The notes: a model not told the origin generated them from the sequence alone. A stretch of 64,000 bases of DNA from Actinoplanes utahensis (GCF_016862455.1 NZ_BOMZ01000078.1:1-64000); one strand, 5' to 3'; counted from the first letter of the stretch, positions 8,114-19,552 are shown. Made by a program: numbers and translations.

Positions 8114-8499
8114 CACGATGCCGGCGCCGCGCGGGTGCCCTGGAACGGCAGCCCGGCGGGCGGGGCTTCGGCCAGGGTGCTCGCCCGCTGGACCAGCGCG
8201 GCGAGCACGTCGGCGTGCCGGGCGGGCACCTCGACGTCCAGGACCACGACCGCACCGTCCGGCGCCGGTTCGATGGCGACGGTGAAGGTGAAGAACGAGC
8301 AGCACCCGGTCTCCCGTGCGGTCAGATCACGCACCGTGGCCGCCAGCCCGGCCGGGCCGGCCATGCGCAGCCGGGCGCGTGTCGCGTCCAGCCGATCCAC
8401 CTGACGTACCGCGGTGGCGAACAACGCGTCGAACTCCGCCAGCCGCGACGGCTGCGCAGCCGTCGGCAGCGTGCAGGCGTCCGGAATCACGAAGGACAT
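8113..8499 (-). CDS. Conserved CC-motif protein of the metal operon
   Basis: 128 residues, first gene of the three-gene metal operon. The central motif RDLTARETGCCSFFTFTVAIE contains a vicinal Cys pair followed by a hydrophobic beta strand; the rest is a small alpha/beta protein. I have seen this type of protein beside MerR/MerT-like genes in actinomycetes, but know no biochemical assignment. A role as metal carrier or thiol shuttle is an inference from the Cys pair and the operon. The ATG at 8499 is preceded by GAGGAGAC, a good ribosome-binding site. Confidence 0.75.
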   Translation of the reverse strand: MSFVIPDACTLPTAAQPSRLAEFDALFATAVRQVDRLDATRARLRMAGPAGLAATVRDLTARETGCCSFFTFTVAIEPAPDGAVVVLDVEVPARHADVLAALVQRASTLAEAPPAGLPFQGTRAAPAS

Positions 8500-8541
8500 G
8501 CCGGTCTCCTCGAACAGGGCACCGTCGGCGCCGTCCGGTCG

Positions 8542-8573
8542 ACCATAAGCCGGTACCCGGGTACCGGATGCAA
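8542..8573 (-). promoter_or_regulatory. MerR-type promoter/operator of the metal operon
   Basis: Reading the minus strand, a -35 element TTGCAT (8573-8568) and a -10 element TATGGT (8547-8542) are 20 bp apart (19 if the -10 is TTATGG). The space is filled by the perfect 18-bp palindrome CCGGTACCCGGGTACCGG (8550-8567). An over-long spacer with a centred palindrome is the diagnostic layout of MerR-activated promoters. It lies 43 nt upstream of the operon's first start codon. Confidence 0.85.
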
Positions 8574-8613
8574 CCCCGCCAGCACACCGCCTCCGCGGGG
8601 CAGCGGGGGACGG

Positions 8614-9612
8614 CTATGGGCGTACCGCCGATTCGCGCAGGGTCAGGGTCCGCCGGCCGGCATCGAGGGCCGCGCGGACGCCCACCGGCATCGGCAGCAC
8701 CGGGCCGGCGTGCCCGCACTCGACGTTTCCCAGGACCGGGATGTCCCGGTCGCCGAGGACGTCCAGGACGATCTCGGCGAGCGTGGGGGAGGCGTCCGGT
8801 TCCTCCAGACCGGCGATCGCGTGGGGAATGCCCACGACCATGCCGGAGATCCGGTCGAGGATGCCGGCGTGCCGCAGCACCTGCAGGTAGCTCCACACGT
8901 GCGAGATGTGGCCGCCGATCTCCTCCCAGAACAGCACCGCCCCGTCGAACCGGTCGAGTGGCACCGCGAACCGGGTCGCCTGCACGAGCGCGATCCGGTT
9001 GATCACCGCGCCGATCAGCGGCCCCTCGGCACGGCCCGGGCGCCAGCACTCCCACGCCGGGCCGGTGGGCAGCGCGCCGAGCGGCTCGGGGTCGGTCAGG
9101 AGCCGGACGTAGAGGTCGCGGAGTTCCGCGTGGCGTGCCGGCGGGGCGGTCCGCCAGTGCCCGCCGAAACCGGGGACGGCCATGTCGGCGTGGAACCCGG
9201 CCAGGCCGGTACGGGCGTACAGCGCCAGATGCAGCAGTGAGATGTCGCTGTACCCGAGGATCGGTTTGGGGTCGGCCCGGACCGCGTCGAGGTCGATCAG
9301 ATCCAGGTAGCCGAACACCGTCTGGCCGCCGTCGCCGGCGACGATCGCGCGTACCTCGGGATCTCTCAGCAGCCCGTTGAGATCGGCGGCGATCTCCGCC
9401 GGCGAGGCCGCGCTCCACCAGCGCCGCCGCCCCACCGCCAGCAGCGGCGCCCGTCGGACCCGGAAACCCATCCCTTCGAGGACGGTCGCCGTGTGCTGGA
9501 CGTGCGACTCGTACTCGGCGGGCAGCGGCCCGGACAGCGCCGCGATGACCACCAGATCCCCGGCCCGCAGAGCCCGAGGCCGCAGCAGCGGCGGCGTAGC
9601 AGAATCGGTCAT
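8614..9612 (-). CDS. LD-carboxypeptidase (murein tetrapeptide carboxypeptidase, S66)
   Basis: 332 residues, the usual length of the S66 family (LdcA/MccF). The nucleophile-elbow region reads PILGYSDISLLHLALY, with the Ser of GYSD as catalytic serine. Downstream, the ...VLFWEEIGGHISHVWSYLQVLRHAG segment is where the catalytic Glu and helix sit, and GNVECGHAGPVLPMPVG holds the C-terminal His region. The enzyme removes terminal D-alanine from cytosolic murein peptides during recycling; MccF-like members instead detoxify peptide-nucleotide antibiotics, and the sequence alone does not separate the two. No signal peptide, consistent with cytosolic action. Confidence 0.88.
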   Translation of the reverse strand: MTDSATPPLLRPRALRAGDLVVIAALSGPLPAEYESHVQHTATVLEGMGFRVRRAPLLAVGRRRWWSAASPAEIAADLNGLLRDPEVRAIVAGDGGQTVFGYLDLIDLDAVRADPKPILGYSDISLLHLALYARTGLAGFHADMAVPGFGGHWRTAPPARHAELRDLYVRLLTDPEPLGALPTGPAWECWRPGRAEGPLIGAVINRIALVQATRFAVPLDRFDGAVLFWEEIGGHISHVWSYLQVLRHAGILDRISGMVVGIPHAIAGLEEPDASPTLAEIVLDVLGDRDIPVLGNVECGHAGPVLPMPVGVRAALDAGRRTLTLRESAVRP

Positions 9613-9648
9613 CGGGGCAGTATTCCGGCCCCCGTGGCGACGCGCCCG

Positions 9649-10296
9649 CTATTTACGCACACCACTGGCCGCGGGACGACGTCGCCGGAGCGTTCCCCGG
9701 CGGATGAGGGCCTCGGCGACGGCCAGGTTGATGATCCAGCCGGCGGTCTGGCCGATCGGGATCAGGGTGGTGGCGGTCTCCGCGATCGAGGCGGGGCTGT
9801 CGTCGGCGATCGTGACGCGCAGCAGCAGGATCACCGGGACGACCAGGCGCGCGGTGACGGCCAGGAACGTCAGCGCGTAGTTGCGCATCATCCACTCGCG
9901 GTGGGCGGTGATGTCGTGGCGGCGGGCGGCCCGGACGGCGAGCCCGGCTGTGACCAGCCACAGCACGGCCGCGAGGGTGAGGCTGATCCGGGTCAGCGGG
10001 CTCACCGACCACACCGCGACCGGCAGGGCGGTGACCGCCGCCGGCAGGACTCCGCCGAGCAGGTACACCCGGCCGATCAGGCGGTGCCGCCGGCGGTGTG
10101 CCCGGACCGCCGGCATGAACTGCAACGGTCCCAGGATCAGCGCCACCGCCGCGGTGAGCACATGCGCCACCAGGACGGCGTAGTGCACGTAGCCGTGCAC
10201 CTCGAGGCGGCTGCCGAGACTCAGGTAGGGCGCCACGAGGACCAGGCCGGCGACCACGATCATGATCCAGAGCACGGTGCGGAGACGAGCAGGCAT
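9649..10296 (-). CDS. DUF2306 membrane protein
   Basis: 215 residues with about six hydrophobic helices (TVLWIMIVVAGLVLVAPYL; YAVLVAHVLTAAVALILGPLQF; GRVYLLGGVLPAAVTALPVAV; ISLTLAAVLWLVTAGLAV; YALTFLAVTARLVVPVILLL; TAGWIINLAVAEALI). The RHDITAHREWMMRNYALTF motif is the conserved cytochrome-b561-like core of DUF2306, with conserved His residues. Function unknown; His content suggests possible haem or electron-transfer chemistry, which is inference. It is a stand-alone gene upstream of the riboswitch, in divergent orientation. Confidence 0.82.
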   Translation of the reverse strand: MPARLRTVLWIMIVVAGLVLVAPYLSLGSRLEVHGYVHYAVLVAHVLTAAVALILGPLQFMPAVRAHRRRHRLIGRVYLLGGVLPAAVTALPVAVWSVSPLTRISLTLAAVLWLVTAGLAVRAARRHDITAHREWMMRNYALTFLAVTARLVVPVILLLRVTIADDSPASIAETATTLIPIGQTAGWIINLAVAEALIRRGTLRRRRPAASGVRK

Positions 10297-10410
10297 GGGT
10301 TCGACTCTCGGGCATCACGGCGGATCCGGCGTCCGTCCACGGGCGGCGCCCTCGTACGCGAATCCGCGTAGTAGGGTTCGAGCCCACAACCGAACACTTT
10401 CGCCGTCACG

Positions 10411-10620
10411 CCGCCGCGGGAGAGCACTCGCTGGTCGCAGCGGGTCGCCGAAGGAGCAACTTCTCCCTCAGAATCTCTCAGGCCCACGTACCGCAGCGGT
10501 CCGGCGACTCTGGAAAGACAGCCCACCCGGGCTGCGCCCACGGTGCAAACCGCGTCCCGCGGTGAACCTCTCAGGCATCCATGACAGAGCGAGGGAGGCC
10601 CGACACCGAAGGAGCCTCCC
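10411..10620 (+). ncRNA. Tandem glycine riboswitch with expression-platform hairpin
   Basis: Two glycine aptamers in series precede the serine deaminase. Aptamer I (10411-10499) has P1 formed by CCGCCGCGG (10411-10419) and CCGCAGCGG (10491-10499), the GGGAGAGC entry, GCCGAAGGAGCAA and AATCTCTCAGGCCC. Aptamer II (about 10507-10590) has CTCTGGAAAGACAG paired with CAGAG at 10585-10589, GGTGCAAACC and TGAACCTCTCAGGCA. These are the conserved purine-rich and CTCTCAGGC elements of the class. Just after aptamer II, GGGAGGC (10593-10599) can pair with GCCTCCC (10614-10620); the AAGGA of the ribosome-binding site lies in that loop, pointing to translational control. Confidence 0.92.
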
Positions 10621-10621
10621 C

Positions 10622-11797
<1,176 letters not shown>

Positions 11798-11809
<12 letters not shown>

Positions 11810-11901
11810 TCAAGACGATGAAGGAGACCGGCGCCGACATGAAGATCAAGTACAAGGAGACGTCCCGCGGCGGCCTCGCCGTCAACGTCATCGAGTGCTG
11901 A
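11798..11901 (+). pseudogene. Detached out-of-frame 3' end of sdaA
   Basis: In the frame one base ahead of the main sdaA frame this segment encodes LDKVIKTMKETGADMKIKYKE followed by TSRGGLAVNVIEC and TGA, the normal C-terminus of L-serine dehydratases. It has no start codon of its own. It is listed so the reader sees where the intact gene would end (11901) and that the damage is limited to one missing base in a C run near 11795-11798. Confidence 0.85.
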
Positions 11902-12097
11902 CCGGCCCCCGACTGGTCGGCGAACAGCCACCGCGTCCTCATCCGGCCGTTCTGTCGCGCCGACCGCCGCGCCGGGCGGTAACCGGCCGGAACGCCGATC
12001 CCGCGAAAGGTGCCACACGCCACTCCCCGCCGCGCTTCAGCGGCGTGCCGCCCGCGCCGAACAGACAGGTGAAGCGTCCGCGGAGGTGATGGTCCGG

Positions 12098-13410
12098 ATG
12101 ACTCCGGAACAGGTCGGCGAATGGGTTCTGCACGAACTGCCCCGGCTGAACACGACGATCCTGCACGATCACGCACCACCCGAGCTGCTGACCACCGAGT
12201 TACGCGAGCACGTCCTGTATCAGCTGCCGGACATCAACCAGCTGACGCCGGCGCAGGCGCAGCGGCTCGTGGTGAACCTGGGCTTCGTCGGCGCCTCGGT
12301 GGCCCGTCACTACCAGGAGCACACCGAAGGCGGCCTGCTACATCCGGAACGCGCGTTCGACGGCCTCGCCGTCGGCGGCGAGCGGATCGGGTTCCGGAAC
12401 TACTTCGCCGGTCTGGCCGGGCACACCGGCACCGGCCACTACGACCGGGACAGCTACGCCTCGCTGGTGCGGTGGAACGTCGGCACCGTCCTGGTCCGGC
12501 TGCACGAGGAGGTCGTCGCCGAACTGCCCGGCGTCTTCGACGACGGCCGGGTCCGCAGCTACACCGGCACCGCGGGGGAGCGACGCTTCTTCCTGCTGGT
12601 CAAGCAGGGCGAGGCGATCGAGAGGGCGGTCAACTGCCTGCTCGAGCCGCTCACCGGCGAACACGCCGACCTGATCGGCGAGAACGCCCGCCACCGGGTA
12701 CGCGAGGCCACCGTCCTGCTCGCCGCGCTGCGCCGGCTGTTCGTCGACTTCGCGACCCTGCCACCGGAGCAGACCATGGCCCCGGAGATGTTCATGGACG
12801 TGTTCCGGCAGTTCGCCGCGCACTGGACACTCGATGACATCCCGCCCAGCGGCGCCCTCGACCCGGAGGCGCTGAAACGCGACTTCCTGCTCGGCATCGC
12901 CGAACCCGGCTACGACCGGCAGGCCCGGCGGCTGTTCCCGGCCCTGCTGGAACGTGAGCGCACCGAGATCGCCGGCCTGATGGACGCGCCGACCCTGCCG
13001 CAGCGGCTGCTCGCCGAGATCGGCTGCAACGACTGCGACGTGCGGCTCTGCGACGACGGCGACCTGCGGCGGCTGGTCGCCCACCACCCGGCCCTGATCG
13101 ACTGGTACCGGCTGCTGGCCATGCACGCCCGGGTCTCCGGGGCCCACCTGATGCTCAGCAAACGTTTCCTGTTCCAGCCGCAGCGCCGCCGCGACGCCGA
13201 CGGCCTCGGCGACCGCCTGCTGGTCTCCAACCGGGCCGGCACCACCGGAATGACCGAGAGTTTCCTGGAACGCCTGACCCGGGCCCGCCAGCAGCACGCC
13301 CTGGCCCCGCTGCGCGGCTTGCTGATCGCCGAAACCGCCGACCCGGCAGGCGATCCCGCGGTACGGTCCGGACGGGGGACGACCGCGCCGGTCGTTGTGG
13401 AAATGGCCGG

Positions 13411-13414
<4 letters not shown>
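12098..13414 (+). CDS. Indoleamine 2,3-dioxygenase/PrnB-like (DUF1864-type) putative haem protein
   Basis: About 438 residues from ATG 12098 (GGAGG at 12082-12086; GTG 12086 and ATG 12089 are alternatives). Helical throughout. Features recall PrnB of pyrrolnitrin synthesis and indoleamine dioxygenase: RSYTG at 153-157 as in PrnB, then SGAHLMLSKRF with His350 at the place of the proximal haem ligand (PrnB APHLKLAERA, IDO YHLQIVTKYI), and AGTTGMTESFLERLTRAR matching IDO's GTGGTDLMNFLKTVR. A Cys-rich strip (GCNDCDVRLC) precedes it. Its stop overlaps the start of the sensor kinase (ATGA). Residue 35 is a TTA codon. Enzyme or haem sensor: unresolved; the family call rests on my motif comparison. 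Confidence 0.6.
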
Positions 13415-15351
<1,937 letters not shown>

Positions 15352-15426
15352 CCCACCCGGTGGACGGTAGGGTTCGTCGACGGCCATCGGTCTCCCCGGA
15401 GGCGCCGGATCGGAGGGAAACCCGAC

Positions 15427-15882
15427 ATGAGCAGCCCTCGTGAAACGTTCTTGCAGCTGGTCGACGGCGTCTGCGACGGCCCCTACGAGGAACTTGCCGG
15501 ACTGTACGCCGAACAGACTCACGTCACGCACCCGTTCCACCCGCTGAACCCGCCGCCGTTGCGCAGCCGCAGCGAACTCCACGATCACTTCACCGCGCCG
15601 CCCCCGGTCGCCCGGACCCTGCACCGTAAGCCGGTCGACGTGACCGTCCACGAGACAGCGGACCCGGAAGTGATCGTCGCCGAATTCGCCTACCAGGGAC
15701 GGGTCGAGGAGACCGGTGAGACCTTCACGGTGCCCTGCGTCTTCGTGATGCGTATCCGTGACGGGCTCATCATCGAGTCCCGGGACTACATCGACCACAT
15801 CGCCAGTGCGCGGGCCTGGGGTGTGCTCGACGACTTCCTCGCCGCCCTTCGCCCTCAGAGCCAGGCCGCCTCGCGCCCCTGA
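15427..15882 (+). CDS. SnoaL-like (NTF2-fold) protein
   Basis: 151 residues: ETFLQLVDGVCDGPYEELAGLYAEQTHVTHPFHPL at the N-terminus, then a beta-rich half (PEVIVAEFAYQGRVEETGETFTVPCVFVMRIRDGLIIESRDYIDH). This is the cone-shaped SnoaL/NTF2 fold used by polyketide cyclases, isomerases and many uncharacterised proteins. The GRI-x-DGLI-x-ESRDYxD ending is typical. GGAGG lies upstream near 15411. Substrate not inferable, and no biosynthetic neighbour explains it. Confidence 0.82.
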   Translation: MSSPRETFLQLVDGVCDGPYEELAGLYAEQTHVTHPFHPLNPPPLRSRSELHDHFTAPPPVARTLHRKPVDVTVHETADPEVIVAEFAYQGRVEETGETFTVPCVFVMRIRDGLIIESRDYIDHIASARAWGVLDDFLAALRPQSQAASRP

Positions 15883-15921
15883 CCGATGCCCACGCCGTCC
15901 CCGTACGGCGCCGCCCGTGGT

Positions 15922-16179
15922 TCAGTGGCCGACGCCGCCTCGCTCCGGGTTGGCGACGGACTCGATGTAGGACAGGACCCGGGGCAGGACCTGACAGAAC
16001 TCGCCCCCACCCCACGTGTCCACGAGGCCACCGGCTCGTTCCATCGCCTCCCAGAACGGCTCGGTCGATCGGATGATGTCCTCCGCGGTGGCGGGATCGA
16101 CGTCGATGGCGGCGCATACGGCCGCCGTCAGTTCCGCGCGGGACGCGGGAGGCAGGTCTTCCAGCGGATCAGGGTGCAT
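15922..16179 (-). CDS. Hypothetical protein, 85 aa
   Basis: An acidic small protein (LPPASRAELTAAVCAAIDVDPATAEDIIRSTEPFWEAMERAGGLVDTWGGGEFCQVLPRVLSYIESV). Codon positions are GC-biased as in its neighbours and the sequence looks like a genuine two- or three-helix protein, but I do not recognise a family and see no ribosome-binding site before the ATG at 16179. It stands convergent to the SnoaL-like gene. Confidence 0.5.
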   Translation of the reverse strand: MHPDPLEDLPPASRAELTAAVCAAIDVDPATAEDIIRSTEPFWEAMERAGGLVDTWGGGEFCQVLPRVLSYIESVANPERGGVGH

Positions 16180-16315
16180 CGGCAGACGCTACCTCGGAGG
16201 GCACGCTCTCTCTGCCACCGGCAGCGGACATGCGTCGTTCGCCGTTCCAGCCGCCCGCCCGGCCGGAACCGATGACCGGCAATACTGACGGAAACTGTCA
16301 GGGGAGCGCCGTACC

Positions 16316-16729
16316 GTGCCGGACATGCGAGCAACCGGAACCTTCGACGTAACCGACTTCACCCCGGCCCCCGTGCCGGCTTCGGAGATCAAGACCGGGT
16401 TGCCGGTCGGGTTCGCCACCATGCGCAAGACGTTCACCGGGGACGTCGAGGGCCGGTCCGAGACCCTCTTCACGGCCGCTTTCGACCCCGTCATCGGCAC
16501 CGGGACGTACGTCGCGATGGAGTCCTTCGAGGGCAGCGTCGCGGGCACGGCGGGCACGTTCAACTTCGTGCACTCCGCCACCACCACGGGTGCGGACCGG
16601 CAAGCGGAGTTCCTGACCATCGTCCCCGCGAGCGGGACCGGTGGTCTGGCCGGCATCCGCGGTACCGGGAGCCTGGCAGTCGACGACGATGGCACCCACC
16701 GCATCTCGTTCGACTACGACCTGCCCTGA
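16316..16729 (+). CDS. DUF3224 domain protein
   Basis: 137 residues starting at GTG 16316. The segment RATGTFDVTDFTPAP...GLPVGFATMRKTFTGDVEGRSETLFTAAFDPVIGTGTYVAMESFEGSVAGTAGTFNFVHSATT...GTGGLAGIRGTGSLAVDDDGTHRISFDYDL is a beta-barrel pattern matching DUF3224 (allene-oxide-cyclase-like barrel) proteins. Biochemical role unknown. Likely cytosolic, no signal peptide. Confidence 0.87.
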   Translation: MPDMRATGTFDVTDFTPAPVPASEIKTGLPVGFATMRKTFTGDVEGRSETLFTAAFDPVIGTGTYVAMESFEGSVAGTAGTFNFVHSATTTGADRQAEFLTIVPASGTGGLAGIRGTGSLAVDDDGTHRISFDYDLP

Positions 16730-17140
16730 CACCGCCCGCCGGATGTCGACCGCCCGGCTCCGGCCGCGGTACACCCGACGGTGTTCGTGCCGGCGGAGAG
16801 CTTGCGCCAGTGGTGGGAGGCGTCGACGACGTCGCACGACAGCAGGCATGTTGCTACCACTGGTCGTCTGGTGGGATTGATCGTTCGCCGCGAAATCTGC
16901 AGTCGATCCACTGCCAGGCAACTCCGTCACGGGGCATCCGCTCATCGGCGGTTGAGAATGCCGGTGTGCCGGGCAAGATGTAGACGCGGCATTGCGGCCT
17001 GCGCGGTGGACGCGGGCGGAAGACGGCAGCCGAACTGAACAGCAGGTGTGGATGTTCAGTGTCCGGGTATCCGATCAGGGTGGAAGCGTACCTAGGTCAG
17101 CACTGGTGCTGAAGTGGCAGCCATCAGGGGAGGCGAACCT
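16730..17140. other. Intergenic stretch without a recognisable gene
   Basis: About 410 bp between the DUF3224 and DUF4262 genes. Short open frames exist on both strands but none shows consistent third-position GC bias or a recognisable domain. GC content appears slightly lower than in the flanking genes. I see no tRNA, clear terminator or repeat here. Confidence 0.5.
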
Positions 17141-17626
17141 GTGACGGCCGGACATCAGGAGGCCGGGCTCCGCCAGATCGGTGAGGCTGTCAAGCGTTTC
17201 GGTGTATATCTGCAGTTCGTGCCGCAGCCGATTCGCTTGGAAGCGTGCTGGTACACGGTCGGCCTGACTGACCACGGGCACCCTGAGCTGATCCTGTTCG
17301 GCTTGCCCCCCGACATCTCCCGGCCTACTCTGCGCACCGTTGCGGGGGAGATCATCGACGGCCGGCGGGCGTTCACCTCCGGCCGACATGCCGACGACGT
17401 CATCGAAGGCCACGAGGTCCAGTTCGTCACGGTGATCGAGCCGGAGCGCCACCTGCCCGTTGCCGCGCAGTTCTACGCGGCAAAAGATGCCGCCGTGGAT
17501 GCCTTGCAGATCGTCTGGCCGGACCGGTACCACCGCTGGCCCTGGCAGCCGGGCACGCGGGTGAGCGATATGCCGGTACTCGGTCGACCCGTCTCATCGG
17601 GTGTCAGGCCGGCTACCGGCGGCTAG
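17141..17626 (+). CDS. DUF4262 domain protein
   Basis: About 161 residues from GTG 17141, chosen because AGGGGAGG lies at 17127-17134; an upstream in-frame GTG at 17114 is less likely. Core sequence GLRQIGEAVKRFGVYLQFVPQP...CWYTVGLTDHGHPELILFGLPPDISRPTLRTVAGEIIDGRRAFTSGRHADDVIEGHEVQFVTV matches the DUF4262 family, widespread in actinobacteria, without known function. It is convergent with the HAAS/PadR pair; a CCGAGG/CCTCGG stem at 17642-17664 between them could be a weak shared terminator. Confidence 0.85.
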   Translation: MTAGHQEAGLRQIGEAVKRFGVYLQFVPQPIRLEACWYTVGLTDHGHPELILFGLPPDISRPTLRTVAGEIIDGRRAFTSGRHADDVIEGHEVQFVTVIEPERHLPVAAQFYAAKDAAVDALQIVWPDRYHRWPWQPGTRVSDMPVLGRPVSSGVRPATGG

Positions 17627-17666
17627 TGCGAATCACCGTATCCGAGGGGGCACCGGCGCCTCGGTG

Positions 17667-18314
17667 TCAGGCAAACGATCGCATGGCTCCGTAGCCGAGC
17701 ATTGCCAGGACGATGCCAAGGCTGACGTACGACAAGATTCGTAGCGTTGGACGTCGTTGTGGTGCGCGTAGCAGCACCGCGGCGGTGGTCAGTTGCCCGA
17801 CGAGGACGGCCAGCGGGGCATAGATCAGCAGCCCGGTCCCGGTGGAGCCGCGGAAGGCTGGCACGGGGTACAGCGTCTGCAGCGCGCGGTCGAGCGCGCC
17901 GGGCCACGAGCCCTGTGATGAAGGATCTCCGACGACGAAGTAGGACAGGTGGTCCAGGATCTTGTATCCCAGCAGTGCCAGCAGGATGAGGGCCGCGCCG
18001 CGCAGCACCGACTCCCACCACTCCAGCGGCGTGGGCCAGGATACCGACCGGAATCCGGACAGGAAGCCGCCGGGAACGGCTCCGGCCGCGGCGCGCAGTT
18101 CGGCCGCGTACTCCTCGGGTTGTTCGACGGTGATCTGGTCCGGATTCTCCCGGAGGTGTTCCTGCAGGCCGGTGGTGAGCTCACGCCGCCGACGCCACGG
18201 CACGTCCAGCAGGAGGCCGTCCACCGCGGTGACGTAGTTCCGGATGGCTTCCGAGGGTACGAAGGGTTTTTCGCCGGCAGATGCGGCGGATGGCTCAGCG
18301 TTGCTCACGTTCAT
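17667..18314 (-). CDS. HAAS-domain signalling membrane protein
   Basis: 215 residues. The cytosolic N-terminal half (SEAIRNYVTAVDGLLLDVPWRRRRELTTGLQEHLRE) is the HAAS signalling domain, normally encoded next to a PadR regulator. The C-terminal half has about three membrane helices (AALILLALLGYKILDHL; GLLIYAPLAVLVGQLTTAAVLL; ILSYVSLGIVLAMLGYGAM). The ATG at 18314 overlaps the end of padR by about 20 nt, so the pair is translated together. Thought to link membrane state and PadR; detailed role unknown. Confidence 0.85.
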   Translation of the reverse strand: MNVSNAEPSAASAGEKPFVPSEAIRNYVTAVDGLLLDVPWRRRRELTTGLQEHLRENPDQITVEQPEEYAAELRAAAGAVPGGFLSGFRSVSWPTPLEWWESVLRGAALILLALLGYKILDHLSYFVVGDPSSQGSWPGALDRALQTLYPVPAFRGSTGTGLLIYAPLAVLVGQLTTAAVLLRAPQRRPTLRILSYVSLGIVLAMLGYGAMRSFA

Positions 18315-18633
18315 TCCTCATCTCCAGGAGCCGGTTGACGACGCGGGCCAGCCGTGACCACTCTGCGTCGGCGGCGTCCAGGTCGGCTCGGCCTTTCGGG
18401 GTGATGCTGTAGTACTTGCGGGCGGGGCCGCTGGCCGACGGCTCCAGCCGGGCGGTGACCAGCCCGTCCTGCTCGAGGCGGCGTAGCACCCCGTAGACGG
18501 AGGGGTCGCCCAACGGGGTGAGGCCTTCGGCCCGCAGTCGTTCCAGCAGCTCGAGGCCGTACAGCTCGCGACGTGACAGCGCGGCCATGACGGCGATGTC
18601 CAGCACGCCTTTGAGGAGCTGACTCGATCTCAC
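18295..18633 (-). CDS. PadR-family transcriptional regulator
   Basis: 112 residues from a GTG at 18633. The winged helix reads LLKGVLDIAVMAALSRRELYGLELLERLRAEGLTPLGDPSVYGVLRRLEQDGLVTARLEPSASGPARKYYSITPKGRADL, diagnostic for PadR (YG at helix 2, GPARKYY wing). It ends with a dimerisation helix. It overlaps the HAAS gene downstream. The start codon lies 1 bp from an inverted repeat at 18634-18649, suggesting a leaderless, autoregulated transcript. Confidence 0.92.
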   Translation of the reverse strand: MRSSQLLKGVLDIAVMAALSRRELYGLELLERLRAEGLTPLGDPSVYGVLRRLEQDGLVTARLEPSASGPARKYYSITPKGRADLDAADAEWSRLARVVNRLLEMRNEREQR

Positions 18634-18649
18634 CTACTATGTATAGCAG
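18634..18649. promoter_or_regulatory. Putative PadR operator over the padR promoter
   Basis: CTACTATGTATAGCAG is a near-perfect inverted repeat (CTxCTAT/ATAGxAG). On the minus strand it contains TATACA, a plausible -10, placed about 7 nt before the GTG start, so transcription may be leaderless. PadR sites of this general ATAG/CTAT type are common. Binding is inferred. Confidence 0.65.
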
Positions 18650-18771
18650 AGAACCCTGCATCACAAACAACCCCATGACGTGAGGCGTCCGGCGGGGGAG
18701 AGCGGCTGGTCTCGCCGGATCTCCCGCGCCGGACGCCCGAATGCGACGGCCCGCCTACTTCGCGGACTGCC

Positions 18772-19368
18772 TCAGCAGGGGTCCACGCCGTCGATCATGT
18801 TCTGCCAGCCCCACCGCCACAGGTTGGGATCGGAATGCGGGGCGGTGCTGCCGAACTTCGGGCGCCCCCAGGACCCCGTCCAGTTGTAGAAGTTGGCGAC
18901 CGTACCGATCGTCTGGTTGTTGTAGTAGGACTCGAGCCGGTCGTGCTGGCCGTAGTTGCCGAGATTGACCATGCTGCAGGCGTAGAGCTCCCGCATCAGG
19001 CCGGTGTAGTTCGGGCCGTCGAACAGGCAGAGGTACTCGTAGGTGCAGACGGCCCGGCCGGCTGAGCCGGACAGCGCGCGGGCCCGTTCCTCGCCGGGAA
19101 CCGGCACGACGACCTTGACCAGGCCGTCGTTGGACAGCACCTCGTTGGCGCTGATCTGCCGGCCGCCGACCTTCATCTCGGCGAGGACCTGGTCGACCTG
19201 GCTCTGCAGCTGGCGTGCCTCCCGCTGGTCCAGGCCCGCCGCGCGCGCCTGCTCGGCGAACGCCGCGGGCGCCGCGGTGGCGACCTGAGCGGGCGCCACC
19301 ACCACCGCCGCCGCGACGGCCAGGGCTGCCACCCACCTCCGGGCGCTCCTGATGGCTGTTTCCTTCAT
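18772..19368 (-). CDS. Secreted protein, peptidase inhibitor family I36-like
   Basis: 198 residues from ATG 19368, preceded by AAGGGAACGGGG. A signal peptide is clear: basic ETAIRSARR, hydrophobic WVAALAVAAAVVVAPAQ, cleavage near ATA-AP. A helical pro-region (residues 37-75) precedes a small domain with cysteines: AVCTYEYLCLFDGPNYTGLMRELYACSMVNLGNYGQHDRLESYYNNQTIGTVANFYN...VDPC. The CLFDGPNYTG pattern is that of I36 (Streptomyces metalloproteinase inhibitor-like, beta-gamma crystallin fold). It probably acts outside the cell against proteases, or is a structural crystallin-like protein. It is divergent from the SARP gene. Confidence 0.82.
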   Translation of the reverse strand: MKETAIRSARRWVAALAVAAAVVVAPAQVATAAPAAFAEQARAAGLDQREARQLQSQVDQVLAEMKVGGRQISANEVLSNDGLVKVVVPVPGEERARALSGSAGRAVCTYEYLCLFDGPNYTGLMRELYACSMVNLGNYGQHDRLESYYNNQTIGTVANFYNWTGSWGRPKFGSTAPHSDPNLWRWGWQNMIDGVDPC

Positions 19369-19552
19369 CCCCGTTCCCTTCCGCTGATGGAGATACCGGC
19401 GCCGTCCGCTGATCGACGGCGGCGCGCGGATACGAGTCTCGGGAGCGGGCCTCGACGCGGGCTCGCCGGAACCTCGACGCCGCCGGCGCCGTCGTTGACA
19501 AACGCCGGACGGCACAGAAGCATCGACATTCGGCTATGTGTACGGGGGATGC

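Noticed and set aside
10507..10590. Aptamer II as a separate T-box or other RNA
   Set aside because: The CTCTCAGGC and GGTGCAAACC elements and its position after aptamer I fit the second glycine aptamer better.
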